DNA from: Alphaproteobacteria bacterium
GTDB taxonomy: Bacteria; Pseudomonadota; Alphaproteobacteria; Sphingomonadales; SMXR01
DNA length: 12,572 nucleotides
Assembly (NCBI GenBank): GCA_004356215.1
Contig: SMXR01000019.1
Coordinates: forward strand, 1-12,572
Direction: 5' to 3'
Shown: one piece after another, positions 1 through 7,419 of the stretch
Position numbering within the stretch: the first letter of the stretch is position 1
Layout of the letters: every line of letters starts with the position of its first letter
Notes under the pieces: generated by a model
What the model was told of the DNA's origin: nothing
Database searches by the model: none
What the model saw: the letters and a program-made list of their open reading frames with translations, nothing else
Translations under genes and position numbers: made by a program

Positions 1-909
1 AGCGATGCCATCTACCGTTATGGCTTTGCGGGCGATGAGCTGGTGCCCGAGGGGCCGCCAGAGTTGGTTGTCTCAGGATTGCCCGACCACGGGGGTCATG
101 TTGCAAAACCATTTACCTTTGATGATGCCGGCAACATTTATATAACCTTTGGCTCTCCGTCCAATGCCTGTTCACGGGGTAACCGTGGACGGAACCCGTG
201 CCCACAATTAGAGAACCGGGGCGGGATCTGGCGCTTTGACGCCACCACCCTGGGGCAGACCGCGGAGGATGGTGAGCGCTATGTCACCGGGGTCCGCAAC
301 GCCATGGGGCTGGACTGGAATTTCGAAGCCGGGGCGCTTTTTTTTGCCATCCACGGTCGCGATTTACTGGGCCAGTTGTGGCCCGATTATTATTCGCTGA
401 AGATGAGCGCCGAACTGCCGTCGGAAGAATTTCACCGTGCCACCCCGGGGGCGAATTACGGCTGGCCTTATACCTACTATGATCATTTGAAAGGGGCGCG
501 CATGGTTGCCCCCGAATATGGTGGCGATGGTACTAAAAGGGACGAAACCGAACAATACCAAGACCCTCTCTTGGCCTTTCCCGGCCACTGGGCGCCCAAC
601 GATGTTCTGTTTTATACCGGGGACAGCTTTCCCGACCATTACTTTGGTGGTGCTTTTATTGCCTTTCATGGCTCGTGGAACCGGGCACCATTCCCGCAGG
701 AAGGCTTCAAGGTAGTCTTTGTTCCCTTTAAAGATGGGACGCCCACCGGCCAGTGGGAAATTTTTGCCGATGATTTTACCGGCAAAGGAGGATTTTGGGG
801 GAACCATCAATACCGGCCAATGGGGCTTGCTGTTGGGCCTGCGGGCGAGCTTTATATTTCAGATTCCAGCGAAGGACGAGTCTGGAAGATAACCCTTGAA
901 GGCCAGTAA
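1..909 (+). CDS. PQQ-type glucose/sorbosone dehydrogenase family protein, 5' truncated
   Basis: The reading frame is open from base 1 to the TAA at 907-909, giving 302 residues. The true start lies outside the window; the GTG at 43 is only an internal codon. The sequence reads as the later blades of a six-bladed beta-propeller of the soluble glucose/sorbosone dehydrogenase family. Landmarks are GSPSNAC followed by NRGRNPC (fragment residues about 51-67, with two cysteines that could pair), HGRDLL (118-123), NYGWPY (153-158), GHWAPNDVLFY (195-205), FHGSWNRAP (222-230) and a closing blade PMGLAVGPAGELYISDSS (273-290). Known members are mostly periplasmic and oxidise sugars or aldoses using pyrroloquinoline quinone; the substrate and cofactor here are not provable. 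No cytochrome c CXXCH motif follows the propeller. The next gene begins 117 bases downstream with no obvious terminator between. Family assignment is fairly secure; substrate is unknown. Confidence 0.85.
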   Translation, partial: SDAIYRYGFAGDELVPEGPPELVVSGLPDHGGHVAKPFTFDDAGNIYITFGSPSNACSRGNRGRNPCPQLENRGGIWRFDATTLGQTAEDGERYVTGVRNAMGLDWNFEAGALFFAIHGRDLLGQLWPDYYSLKMSAELPSEEFHRATPGANYGWPYTYYDHLKGARMVAPEYGGDGTKRDETEQYQDPLLAFPGHWAPNDVLFYTGDSFPDHYFGGAFIAFHGSWNRAPFPQEGFKVVFVPFKDGTPTGQWEIFADDFTGKGGFWGNHQYRPMGLAVGPAGELYISDSSEGRVWKITLEGQ

Positions 910-1026
910 CCTTTTTATCCTTTTTCCAAAATTGTGAAAGACCCCAACTAAGGCTTGCTTTGGGCGCGGTTTCTTGGAATAAAAAGTGCGGGATAAAAAA
1001 AAGAATAAATCAGGAAAGAGCAAGCA

Positions 1027-2589
1027 ATGACAGATAAGGCTATTCTGGCCGCGGAGGCTGCCAGCGACCGATCGTTTTTTGGACACCCGCGGGGACTAGC
1101 TACTTTATTTATGACCGAAATGTGGGAGCGCTTTTCCTATTATGGCATGCGCGCGCTCCTGATCTTTTACCTGACCCAGCATTTTCTTTTCAGTGACAGC
1201 CGGTCGTTCTTGATTTATGGCGCCTATACCTCGCTGGTCTATCTGACGCCGGTGATCGGCGGACTTCTTGCCGACCGCTACCTGGGGTCGAGAAAGGCGG
1301 TCACCTTCGGGGCCATTTTGCTGGTTCTTGGGCAGTTCGGGATGGCCATACAAGGGCCAATCGCAGAACATATGGTAGCCGCAGACGGCAGTGTCTCGAT
1401 CGTTCGCGATGCCTTTTTCCAGAATATTTTCTATTTTTCCCTGGCCCTGATCATCACCGGGGTCGGTTTTCTTAAAGCCAATATTTCAACCATTGTCGGC
1501 GCGCTTTACCCCAAGGGGGATTCCCGGCGGGACAGTGGCTTTACAATCTTTTACATGGGCATCAACCTGGGCGCCATGCTGGGCGCGCTGATTGCCGGCT
1601 GGGTTGGCATAACGGTTGGCTGGTGGGCCGGGTTCGGATTGGCTGGATTTGGAATGGTAGGCGGTTTAATCCAGTTTTTAAAAGGCCAGAAATATCTTTA
1701 CGGACATGCTGATCCGCCCAGCGTAAAGGTGTTGAAAGAAAAAATATTCGCAGGTATTTCGCGCGAATATATAATTTACATTGGCGGCATTCTCGCCGTG
1801 GTGGCAATTTGGCAGCTGATCCAGCACCAGGAGTTGGTCGGGACCATGTATGACGGTTTCGGCCTGTTGGTTTTGGCGGCAATAATGGCGTTTTCATTCT
1901 TGAAATGCGAGCGCGAAGACCGCAATAAAATGCTGGTCGCCACCTTTCTGATTTTAACCTCGGTTCTGTTCTGGGCCTTGTTCGAACAGGCCGGCAGTTC
2001 GTTGAACCTGCTGGCCCAGCGAAATGTCGACCGGGAGGTTTTGGGAATTGAAATTCCCGCCCCGGTTTTCCAATCCCTGAACTCATTGTTTATCATTACC
2101 CTGGCGCCGCTTTTCAGCATTTTGTGGATTTATCTCAGTAAAATAAAAAGAGAACCATCAACTCCGGTGAAATTTGGCTTGGGTATCATTCAGCTGGGCT
2201 TCGGGTATCTGGTACTGGTCTTTGGCATGGGACTGGCGGGAGACGGACAGACCGCCCTGATCTGGCTGGTCCTGATTTACTTTTTCCATACCTCTGGCGA
2301 GCTGTGCCTGTCACCGGTGGGGCTGTCGATGATCACCAAATTATCGGTAACCCGCGTGGTCGGGATGATGATGGGGGCATGGTTCCTGGCCAGCGGCTAT
2401 GCCAATTTCCTCGCCGGCCGGATTGCCCAGTTGACCAGCGGCGGTGGCGAAGGGGCAGAAGGTGCCGCTTCCTCGGTGGCGATATATATTGAGGTTTTTC
2501 AAAATGTCGGCCTTCTCGCCGTTGGGGTTGGCATGGCAATTCTGATTATTTCTCCGATCTTGAGGAAATATATGCACGGGGTGCATTAA
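1027..2589 (+). CDS. POT/PTR2 family proton-coupled peptide transporter (first tandem copy)
   Basis: This 520-residue protein has the usual length of a bacterial POT transporter and about 12-14 hydrophobic segments. Diagnostic motifs are EMWERFSYYG (31-40, the ExxERF proton/peptide motif on helix 1), ADRYLGSRK (82-90, loop 2-3), GFLKANIS (147-154, the helix 4 lysine), GFTIFYMGINLG (171-182, the PTR2 signature), FEQAGSS (319-325, helix 7) and SGELCLSPVG (423-432, the helix 10 glutamate). Known members import di- and tripeptides across the inner membrane, driven by protons. The ATG at 1027 is preceded by AGGAAAGAG at 1012-1020, an excellent ribosome binding site. Both termini (MTDK, MHGVH) are shared with the next gene, which marks a tandem paralog pair. 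A hairpin terminator candidate follows at 2611. Family assignment is near certain; peptide preference is not visible. Confidence 0.96.
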   Translation: MTDKAILAAEAASDRSFFGHPRGLATLFMTEMWERFSYYGMRALLIFYLTQHFLFSDSRSFLIYGAYTSLVYLTPVIGGLLADRYLGSRKAVTFGAILLVLGQFGMAIQGPIAEHMVAADGSVSIVRDAFFQNIFYFSLALIITGVGFLKANISTIVGALYPKGDSRRDSGFTIFYMGINLGAMLGALIAGWVGITVGWWAGFGLAGFGMVGGLIQFLKGQKYLYGHADPPSVKVLKEKIFAGISREYIIYIGGILAVVAIWQLIQHQELVGTMYDGFGLLVLAAIMAFSFLKCEREDRNKMLVATFLILTSVLFWALFEQAGSSLNLLAQRNVDREVLGIEIPAPVFQSLNSLFIITLAPLFSILWIYLSKIKREPSTPVKFGLGIIQLGFGYLVLVFGMGLAGDGQTALIWLVLIYFFHTSGELCLSPVGLSMITKLSVTRVVGMMMGAWFLASGYANFLAGRIAQLTSGGGEGAEGAASSVAIYIEVFQNVGLLAVGVGMAILIISPILRKYMHGVH

Positions 2590-2610
2590 ACCAGGGATTA
2601 TAAACACGAA

Positions 2611-2640
2611 GGCGGTGGACTGAATTGCCCGCCGTTTTCT
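2611..2640 (+). terminator. Candidate intrinsic terminator after the first POT gene
   Basis: GGCGG at 2611-2615 pairs with CCGCC at 2629-2633 across a 13-base loop, and GTTTTCTT follows. The stem is short and the T-run is interrupted, so termination may be partial and read into the second transporter gene. It resembles the stronger terminator after the second copy (AAGGCGG then GCCCGCCGTTTT in both). Confidence 0.5.
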
Positions 2641-2702
2641 TGAGGAAAATCCCGCAGGAACAATTTTTTACAGTCCAACATTAATTTCAAAAGGTTTAGG
2701 GT

Positions 2703-4472
2703 ATGACAGATAAAGTTGGAATAGCCGCCGAGGCGGCTGGAGAGCCTTTTTACAAATCAGGGGAACTTTTTGGACATCCAAAAGGCCTGTATGTATTGTT
2801 TTTGACTGAGATGTGGGAACGTTTTTCCTACTATGGCATGCGCGGACTTTTGATGCTGTATCTGACGCAGCATTTCTTCTTTTCTGATGAACCTGCCAGT
2901 TACATTTACGGTTCATATATTGCACTGGTTTATGTGCTGACATTTGTTGGCGGCCCCATTGCTGACCGTTATTTGGGGGCGCGAAAGGCGGTGATCTATG
3001 GCGCTGTTCTGTTGATTTTTGGACACTTTGGCATGGCATTTGAGGGCCAGCAATCAACCCAGGAATTAACCTGGGAGGGTCAGACCTATGAACTTGAATT
3101 TAAGGGCCGGGGTGAGGATGATTTTGAGCGTTTTATATTTATTAACGAGCAGCCCTATGCCTTTTCATTTGAAAGTAAAAATGGTGTTGACGCTGAGACC
3201 ACAACATACCTGGTAATCGAAGAAGGCCCACCCGACTTTCCATCGCGCCTGGACTCCAGTGAATTTGAAATCACCACAATTAAAAATGATTTCTATGTGA
3301 ATATTTTTTACCTCTCCCTTGCTTTTATCATCATGGGCGTTGGTTTTCTGAAAGCAAATGTATCAACGATTGTGGGCTCTCTTTATGCGCCAAATGATCC
3401 ACGCCGAGACGGAGGGTTTACGATATTTTACATGGGGATCAATCTGGGGTCATTCCTGGCTTCTGTGACTGTGGGTATCATCGGCATCAAATGGGGCTGG
3501 AATTATGGTTTCGGGTTAGCAGGAATTGGCATGATATTTGGTTTAGTGGTGTTCATTCTTGGGCGTCCTCTTTTGGAAGGTCGTGGGGCTCCGCCGTCGC
3601 TGGAAGTTCTGAAAGAAAAGGTTATAGGCCTGTCCCGTGAATGGTGGATTTATCTGTTTGGTCTGGGTGGTGTCGTTGTTTGTTGGCAACTGATGCAAAA
3701 TCTGGATGTGGTGGAATATCTGATGAACGGAGCTGTTATGTTCATGCTTACAGTGGTAATTGGCTATGCCATCATGAAATGTGAAAAGGTTGAACGGGAT
3801 CGCCTGTTGGTGGCTCTGTTTCTGATCTTGTGCCAAATTCCTTTCTGGGCACTTTTCGAGCAGGCAGGTTCAAGTGTCACCCTGTTGACGGATCGTGCGG
3901 TTGATCGTGAACTGTTCGGCATAATTATTCCCACACCTGTATTTCAGTCTTTGAATGCCCTGTTTATTTTCATCCTGGCGCCTTTCTTTGCCATGATGTG
4001 GGTGGCGCTGAGCAAACGGGGTCTTGAGCCTTCTACACCTTTTAAGTTTAGTCTTGGTGTTTTGCAAGCTGGGTTAGGTTTTCTGGTCTTGGCTTTGGGT
4101 ATGAAGATGGCCGGTGTCGATAGTATGACGCCGATGATCTGGATCGTTTTGTTGTATCTTATCCATACAACAGGTGAACTGTGTCTTAGCCCGGTGGGTC
4201 TGTCGATGGTTACAAAACTGTCCATTCCAAAGATCGTGGGCATGATGATGGGGTCCTGGTTCCTGATCTCTGGGTTTGCCAATTATATCTCAGGAAAAAT
4301 TGCCGCGGCCACCAGTTCTGAAACCGTGGGCGGTGTTGTTACTAATCTAGCGGCAGCCCGGGAAACTTATATTGATGTCTATACCAATATTGGCATTGTT
4401 GCAGCCATCATTGCGGCTGTGATTTTTGCACTGACGCCGTTCTTGAAAAAACATATGCACGGGGTCCATTAG
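2703..4472 (+). CDS. POT/PTR2 family peptide transporter with enlarged periplasmic loop (second tandem copy)
   Basis: This 589-residue paralog of the preceding transporter keeps all POT signatures: EMWERFSYYG (37-46), ADRYLGARK (88-96), GFLKANVS (214-221), GFTIFYMGINLG (238-249), FEQAGSS (385-391) and TGELCLSPVG (490-499). A proton-driven di/tripeptide importer is therefore expected. It is about 70 residues longer than its neighbour. Nearly all the excess is one block between helices 3 and 4 (about residues 115-195), where copy one has only about 20 residues. By POT topology that loop faces the periplasm. The block is acidic, aromatic and beta-like in its alternation, with no helix-forming hydrophobic run. 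Wobble positions look richer in A/T than in copy one, notably within the inserted block. AAGG at 2691-2694 and TAGGG at 2697-2701 are possible ribosome binding sites before the ATG. A strong terminator follows at 4500. Confidence 0.95.
   Translation: MTDKVGIAAEAAGEPFYKSGELFGHPKGLYVLFLTEMWERFSYYGMRGLLMLYLTQHFFFSDEPASYIYGSYIALVYVLTFVGGPIADRYLGARKAVIYGAVLLIFGHFGMAFEGQQSTQELTWEGQTYELEFKGRGEDDFERFIFINEQPYAFSFESKNGVDAETTTYLVIEEGPPDFPSRLDSSEFEITTIKNDFYVNIFYLSLAFIIMGVGFLKANVSTIVGSLYAPNDPRRDGGFTIFYMGINLGSFLASVTVGIIGIKWGWNYGFGLAGIGMIFGLVVFILGRPLLEGRGAPPSLEVLKEKVIGLSREWWIYLFGLGGVVVCWQLMQNLDVVEYLMNGAVMFMLTVVIGYAIMKCEKVERDRLLVALFLILCQIPFWALFEQAGSSVTLLTDRAVDRELFGIIIPTPVFQSLNALFIFILAPFFAMMWVALSKRGLEPSTPFKFSLGVLQAGLGFLVLALGMKMAGVDSMTPMIWIVLLYLIHTTGELCLSPVGLSMVTKLSIPKIVGMMMGSWFLISGFANYISGKIAAATSSETVGGVVTNLAAARETYIDVYTNIGIVAAIIAAVIFALTPFLKKHMHGVH
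3042..3287 (+). other. Inserted beta-rich periplasmic loop domain within the second POT transporter
   Basis: This segment encodes roughly residues 114-195, bounded by the end of helix 3 (FGMAFEG) and the start of helix 4 (NDFYVNIFYLSL). Copy one bridges the same helices with about 20 residues. The insert contains LTWEGQTYELEFKG, RFIFINEQPYAFSFE and TTTYLVIEEG, alternating polar and hydrophobic residues as in beta-strands. The 60 bases 3121-3180 contain 18 G/C by hand count, clearly below the surrounding gene. I do not recognise the fold. The limits are set only by comparison with the paralog. Confidence 0.7.
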
Positions 4473-4499
4473 GTTTAATGGCATTTAAAATTTCCAAGG

Positions 4500-4527
4500 C
4501 GGCGGGTTTAGGCCCGCCGTTTTTTTT
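4500..4527 (+). terminator. Intrinsic terminator after the second POT gene
   Basis: CGGCGGG (4500-4506) pairs perfectly with CCCGCCG (4513-4519) around the loop TTTAGG, and eight T residues follow (4520-4527). This is a textbook Rho-independent terminator. It separates the transporter pair from the amidohydrolase pair. Confidence 0.88.
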
Positions 4528-4555
4528 GGCCATCAAAAAACTAAAACGGGTTGCG

Positions 4556-4586
4556 AAGGCCGGGGGCCTTGGGTAACGTACCACCC
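4556..4586 (+). promoter_or_regulatory. Paired inverted repeats in the leader of the amidohydrolase operon
   Basis: AAGGCC (4556-4561) and GGCCTT (4565-4570) form a perfect six-base inverted repeat around GGG. Immediately after it, GGTA (4572-4575) and TACC (4579-4582) form a second one around ACG. No T-run follows, so these are not a terminator. They lie 32 bases and more before the start codon. They could be operator half-sites or leader RNA hairpins. I see no confident -35/-10 pair. Confidence 0.3.
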
Positions 4587-4617
4587 TTGTAATTAAACCT
4601 ATCAGGGGGACTAAACC

Positions 4618-6009
4618 ATGACACGACTTAGAGGTTTGCTTTTGGGGGCAAGCGCGTTGGCGATTATGGTCGCGGCGCCGGCAACCTTTGGGCAGGAAGG
4701 GGAGGGGCGCGCCGCCCATTCATCCAGCTACAAGCCGATGGCATCGAGCCCGACCATGATTACCAATGTGAATATTTATGATGGCCGTGGCGGCTTGATT
4801 GAAGGCGGGTCGATTATCATGGCAGGGGGTGATATTGTTGCCGTGGGCCAAAACCTTGAGGCCGAAGCCGGGATGGTTATCATTGATGGCGATGGCCAGT
4901 GGCTGACACCAGGGATTATTGACGTGCACTCGCATTTCGGGGTTTATGCCTCACCGCAAGTGAAGGCCCATGCCGATGGCAATGAAATCACTGGGGCAAA
5001 CACCGCAGAAGTCTGGGCCGAACACGGCGTCTGGCCGCAGGATCCCGGGTTTGCCCGGGCGCAAGCGGCCGGGGTCACGGCGCTGCAGATTTTACCCGGC
5101 TCAGCCAATTTGATTGGCGGGCGTGGCGTAACCCTGAAAAATGTGCCGGCCAGAACCGTCCAGGCGATGAAATTCCCGGGCGCCCCGCACGGCGTTAAGT
5201 TTGCCTGCGGGGAAAACCCCAAGCGGGTGTATGGACAAAAAGGGCAGTCACCCTTTACCCGGATGGGCAATGTCGCCGGCTATCGCGCTGCTTGGGCCAA
5301 GGCCACCGAATACAAACGGTCGTGGGATCAATACAATGAAAAGGTTTCGGCCGGTGAAGATGCGACACCGCCCACCCGGGATTTGCAGATGGATACGCTG
5401 ATGGGCGTTTTGAACGGGGAAATCCTGATCCAGAATCACTGTTACCGCGCCGATGACATGGCCAATATCATAGAGGTTTCAAAAGAATTCGGCTTCAAGA
5501 TTTCAGCTTTTCACCATGCGGTTGAAAGCTACAAGATCGCTGATATCCTGGCCGAAAATGATATTTGCTCGGCGATGTGGGCAGACTGGTGGGGCTTTAA
5601 GATGGAGGCCCTTGACGGCATCCGTGAAAACGCTGCTTTGGTCCATAACGCCGGAGCCTGTGCGGTTATTCATTCCGATTCTGGTATTGGTATCCAGCGC
5701 CTGAACCAGGAAGCCGCCAAAACGGTGGCAGATGCCCGAAAAGCCGGGCTTGATATTCCCCTCGCCGAAGCCTGGTCCTGGGTCAGCTACAACGCCGCCA
5801 AAGCGTTAGGCATTGAAGACCAGACCGGGTCATTGGAGGTTGGCAAAGACGCCGATGTGGTGCTGTGGACCGCTAATCCCTTTAGCGTCTACGCCCGTGC
5901 CGACAAGGTTTTTATTGACGGCGCTCTGGTTTACGACATGAACGATGAGGCCACCCATGCGGTATCCGATTTCCGCCTCGGCTTTCCAGGTGAAGGAGAT
6001 GACAGATGA
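4618..6009 (+). CDS. Exported metal-dependent amidohydrolase (imidazolonepropionase/dipeptidase-like)
   Basis: This 463-residue protein starts with a signal peptide (MTR, a hydrophobic stretch to about residue 20, then a cleavage region near APATFGQ), so it should act in the periplasm. The amidohydrolase fold follows: a small beta-sandwich (ITNVNIYDGRGG), then LTPGIIDVHSHFG with the HxH pair H104/H106. Next come GVKFACGENPKRVYG with candidate carboxylated lysine K194, NHCYRADD with H274, FHHAVESYK with H299/H300, and IHSDSGIG with D354. All expected metal ligands are present. The C-terminal motif GSLEVGKDADVVLW closes the sandwich. Related members hydrolyse cyclic amides or dipeptides; adjacency to two peptide importers favours a peptidase role, but the substrate is inferred. 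AGGGGGA at 4604-4610 supports the ATG at 4618. The gene overlaps the next by ATGA, so the two are probably co-translated. Confidence 0.9.
   Translation: MTRLRGLLLGASALAIMVAAPATFGQEGEGRAAHSSSYKPMASSPTMITNVNIYDGRGGLIEGGSIIMAGGDIVAVGQNLEAEAGMVIIDGDGQWLTPGIIDVHSHFGVYASPQVKAHADGNEITGANTAEVWAEHGVWPQDPGFARAQAAGVTALQILPGSANLIGGRGVTLKNVPARTVQAMKFPGAPHGVKFACGENPKRVYGQKGQSPFTRMGNVAGYRAAWAKATEYKRSWDQYNEKVSAGEDATPPTRDLQMDTLMGVLNGEILIQNHCYRADDMANIIEVSKEFGFKISAFHHAVESYKIADILAENDICSAMWADWWGFKMEALDGIRENAALVHNAGACAVIHSDSGIGIQRLNQEAAKTVADARKAGLDIPLAEAWSWVSYNAAKALGIEDQTGSLEVGKDADVVLWTANPFSVYARADKVFIDGALVYDMNDEATHAVSDFRLGFPGEGDDR
5993..5998 (+). promoter_or_regulatory. Ribosome binding site inside the first amidohydrolase gene
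   Basis: AAGGAG lies seven bases before the ATG at 6006, inside the last codons of the upstream gene. It fixes the start of the second amidohydrolase and, with the ATGA overlap, supports translational coupling of the pair. Confidence 0.75.
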
Positions 6010-7325
6010 GGACATTCGCAAAATATTTGGCACCTTTGATGTTTGCCGCGGCCACCATTACGCTTGCCCATGCTGAGGATGTCGCCATCGTCGGCGGCAC
6101 CGTCCACACCATGGAAGATGGGGTGGTGATTGAAAACGGGGTTGTCATAATCTCCGGTGACCAGATCGAAGCCGTCGGCGGTCCCGATACCGCTGTTCCC
6201 GAAGGATACCGGGTTATCGATGCCACCGGCAAGCAAGTCACTCCGGGGTTGATGAGTGCGTTTACCCTGATCGGCCTTGAAGAGGTCTCCCTGGAAGGCG
6301 CGACCGTTGATCATTCGCTTTCGAACACCTTTTATACGGCTGGTTTTGAGGTTGCCAAGGGCTTTAATCCGGATACCCCGATCATTGCCATTAACCGCAT
6401 TGAAGGGTTAACCCGGGCGGTCATTATGCCCGGGTTCGGGGTTCCCTTTAATGAAAATAACAATAAAAGCATTTTCCCCGGCCAGGCAGGCATTATTCAC
6501 CTCGGCGGTGGCAATGATGCTGTAATAAACAGCCAGGCGGCTGTCGTTGTTTACCCCGGCGTTGGTGATGTCGGGGGCGCAAGAGGCGCGGTCCTGGATT
6601 ATTTGGTCGGCGCCCTTCGCGAATCCAAACCGGCGGCAAAAAGGCGGCGAGGTTCTTCTGCCAGTGGCGGCCCCGGGCGCTTTGCCAAATCACCTGAGGA
6701 CAAGGCCGCGCTTGCCAAGGTGGTCAGCGGTGAAATGCCGCTTTATGTACTTGAGAACAAAGCCTCGAAAATTCTCCAGCTGCTTGAGCTCAAGGAAGAA
6801 TTTGAGGATATGAACCTGATTATCCTCGGCGCCGCTGAAGCCTGGATCGTCGCCGATGAATTGGTGGAGGCGGGGGTCCCGGTTGTGATTGGCCCAACCA
6901 ATAACCTTCCCAGTTCTTTCGACAGTTTGGCGGCAACGCTTTACAATGCCGCTCGCCTGGAAAATGCCGGGGTTGAATTTGCCATTGTCGCCGGGGGGTT
7001 CAGCGCGGCCCATAACGCCCGGTTATTACCGCAAGACGCGGGTAATGCGGTGGCCAACGGCCTCAGCTGGCAGGCCGGGCTTGAGGCGATCACCATCAAC
7101 CCTGCCAAAATCTTTGGCATTGATGCCAGCTTCGGCTCGCTGACCGCTGGCAAGGAAGCTGATGTCGTGGTCTGGGATGGAGATCCCCTGGAAGTGATGA
7201 CCAGCCCTGATCATGTCTTTATCCGGGGCGAGGAGATTGAACTGGTCTCCCGCCAAACCAGGCTCAGAGACCGCTACATTGACCTCGGGGCCGAGGCCGA
7301 CAAACCATTGGCCTATAAAAAATAG
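6006..7325 (+). CDS. Exported amidohydrolase-fold protein lacking the metal ligands (probable pseudoenzyme)
   Basis: This 439-residue protein has a signal peptide (MRTFAKYLAPLMFAAA to about AHA at residues 21-23) and an amidohydrolase layout like that of the upstream gene: VAIVGGTVHTMEDG, VTPGLMSAFTLIG, and a C-terminal SLTAGKEADVVVWDGDP. The catalytic set is missing when aligned by eye to that gene. The HxH positions are F86 and L88. The strand 5 histidine position is L249 (PLYVLENKAS), the strand 6 position is G275 (LGAAEAW), and the strand 8 aspartate position is G331 (IVAGGFSAAHNAR). The fold motifs and frame are intact, so this is not decay by frameshift. A short basic, glycine/serine-rich stretch (KRRRGSSASGG, 212-222) interrupts the barrel. 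It may be a structural or regulatory partner of the upstream enzyme, a binding protein, or an enzyme using other residues. A terminator follows 22 bases after the stop. Confidence 0.88.
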   Translation: MRTFAKYLAPLMFAAATITLAHAEDVAIVGGTVHTMEDGVVIENGVVIISGDQIEAVGGPDTAVPEGYRVIDATGKQVTPGLMSAFTLIGLEEVSLEGATVDHSLSNTFYTAGFEVAKGFNPDTPIIAINRIEGLTRAVIMPGFGVPFNENNNKSIFPGQAGIIHLGGGNDAVINSQAAVVVYPGVGDVGGARGAVLDYLVGALRESKPAAKRRRGSSASGGPGRFAKSPEDKAALAKVVSGEMPLYVLENKASKILQLLELKEEFEDMNLIILGAAEAWIVADELVEAGVPVVIGPTNNLPSSFDSLAATLYNAARLENAGVEFAIVAGGFSAAHNARLLPQDAGNAVANGLSWQAGLEAITINPAKIFGIDASFGSLTAGKEADVVVWDGDPLEVMTSPDHVFIRGEEIELVSRQTRLRDRYIDLGAEADKPLAYKK

Positions 7326-7347
7326 CGGTTTAAAAATAGTTTAAAAA

Positions 7348-7373
7348 GGCAGGGGAATCCCTGCCTTTTTTTT
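7348..7373 (+). terminator. Intrinsic terminator of the amidohydrolase operon
   Basis: GGCAGGG (7348-7354) pairs with CCCTGCC (7359-7365) around GAAT, followed by eight T residues. A run of A residues (7343-7347) precedes the stem, so it could also stop transcription arriving from the other strand. Confidence 0.9.
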
Positions 7374-7385
7374 ATCCCGAAAATT

Positions 7386-7418
7386 AAAAAAAAGGGCCGG
7401 GCGGAAAACCACCCGGCC
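7386..7418 (-). terminator. Intrinsic terminator of the tad operon
   Basis: On the minus strand GGCCGGG pairs with CCCGGCC (7395-7401 with 7412-7418, extended by two inner pairs beyond one mismatch) around a TTTT loop. A run of eight T residues follows (A residues 7386-7393 on the plus strand). It lies about 150 bases past the tadC stop and faces the amidohydrolase terminator, so the two operons converge here. Confidence 0.88.
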
Positions 7419-7419
7419 T

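Noticed and set aside
43..45. GTG at 43 as the start of the dehydrogenase gene
   Set aside because: The same frame stays open to base 1 and reads as propeller sequence (DAIYRYGF) before it, so the gene is cut by the window edge.
955..983. Possible promoter TTGCTT with an A/T-rich -10 region before the first POT gene
   Set aside because: The -35 is partial, and the sequence at the -10 distance (AATAAA) is a poor match. It is too weak to call.
1562..2086. Minus-strand 174-residue open frame inside the first POT gene
   Set aside because: Its Arg/Pro-rich composition is what antisense of a GC-rich membrane-protein gene gives. No motif or ribosome site supports it.
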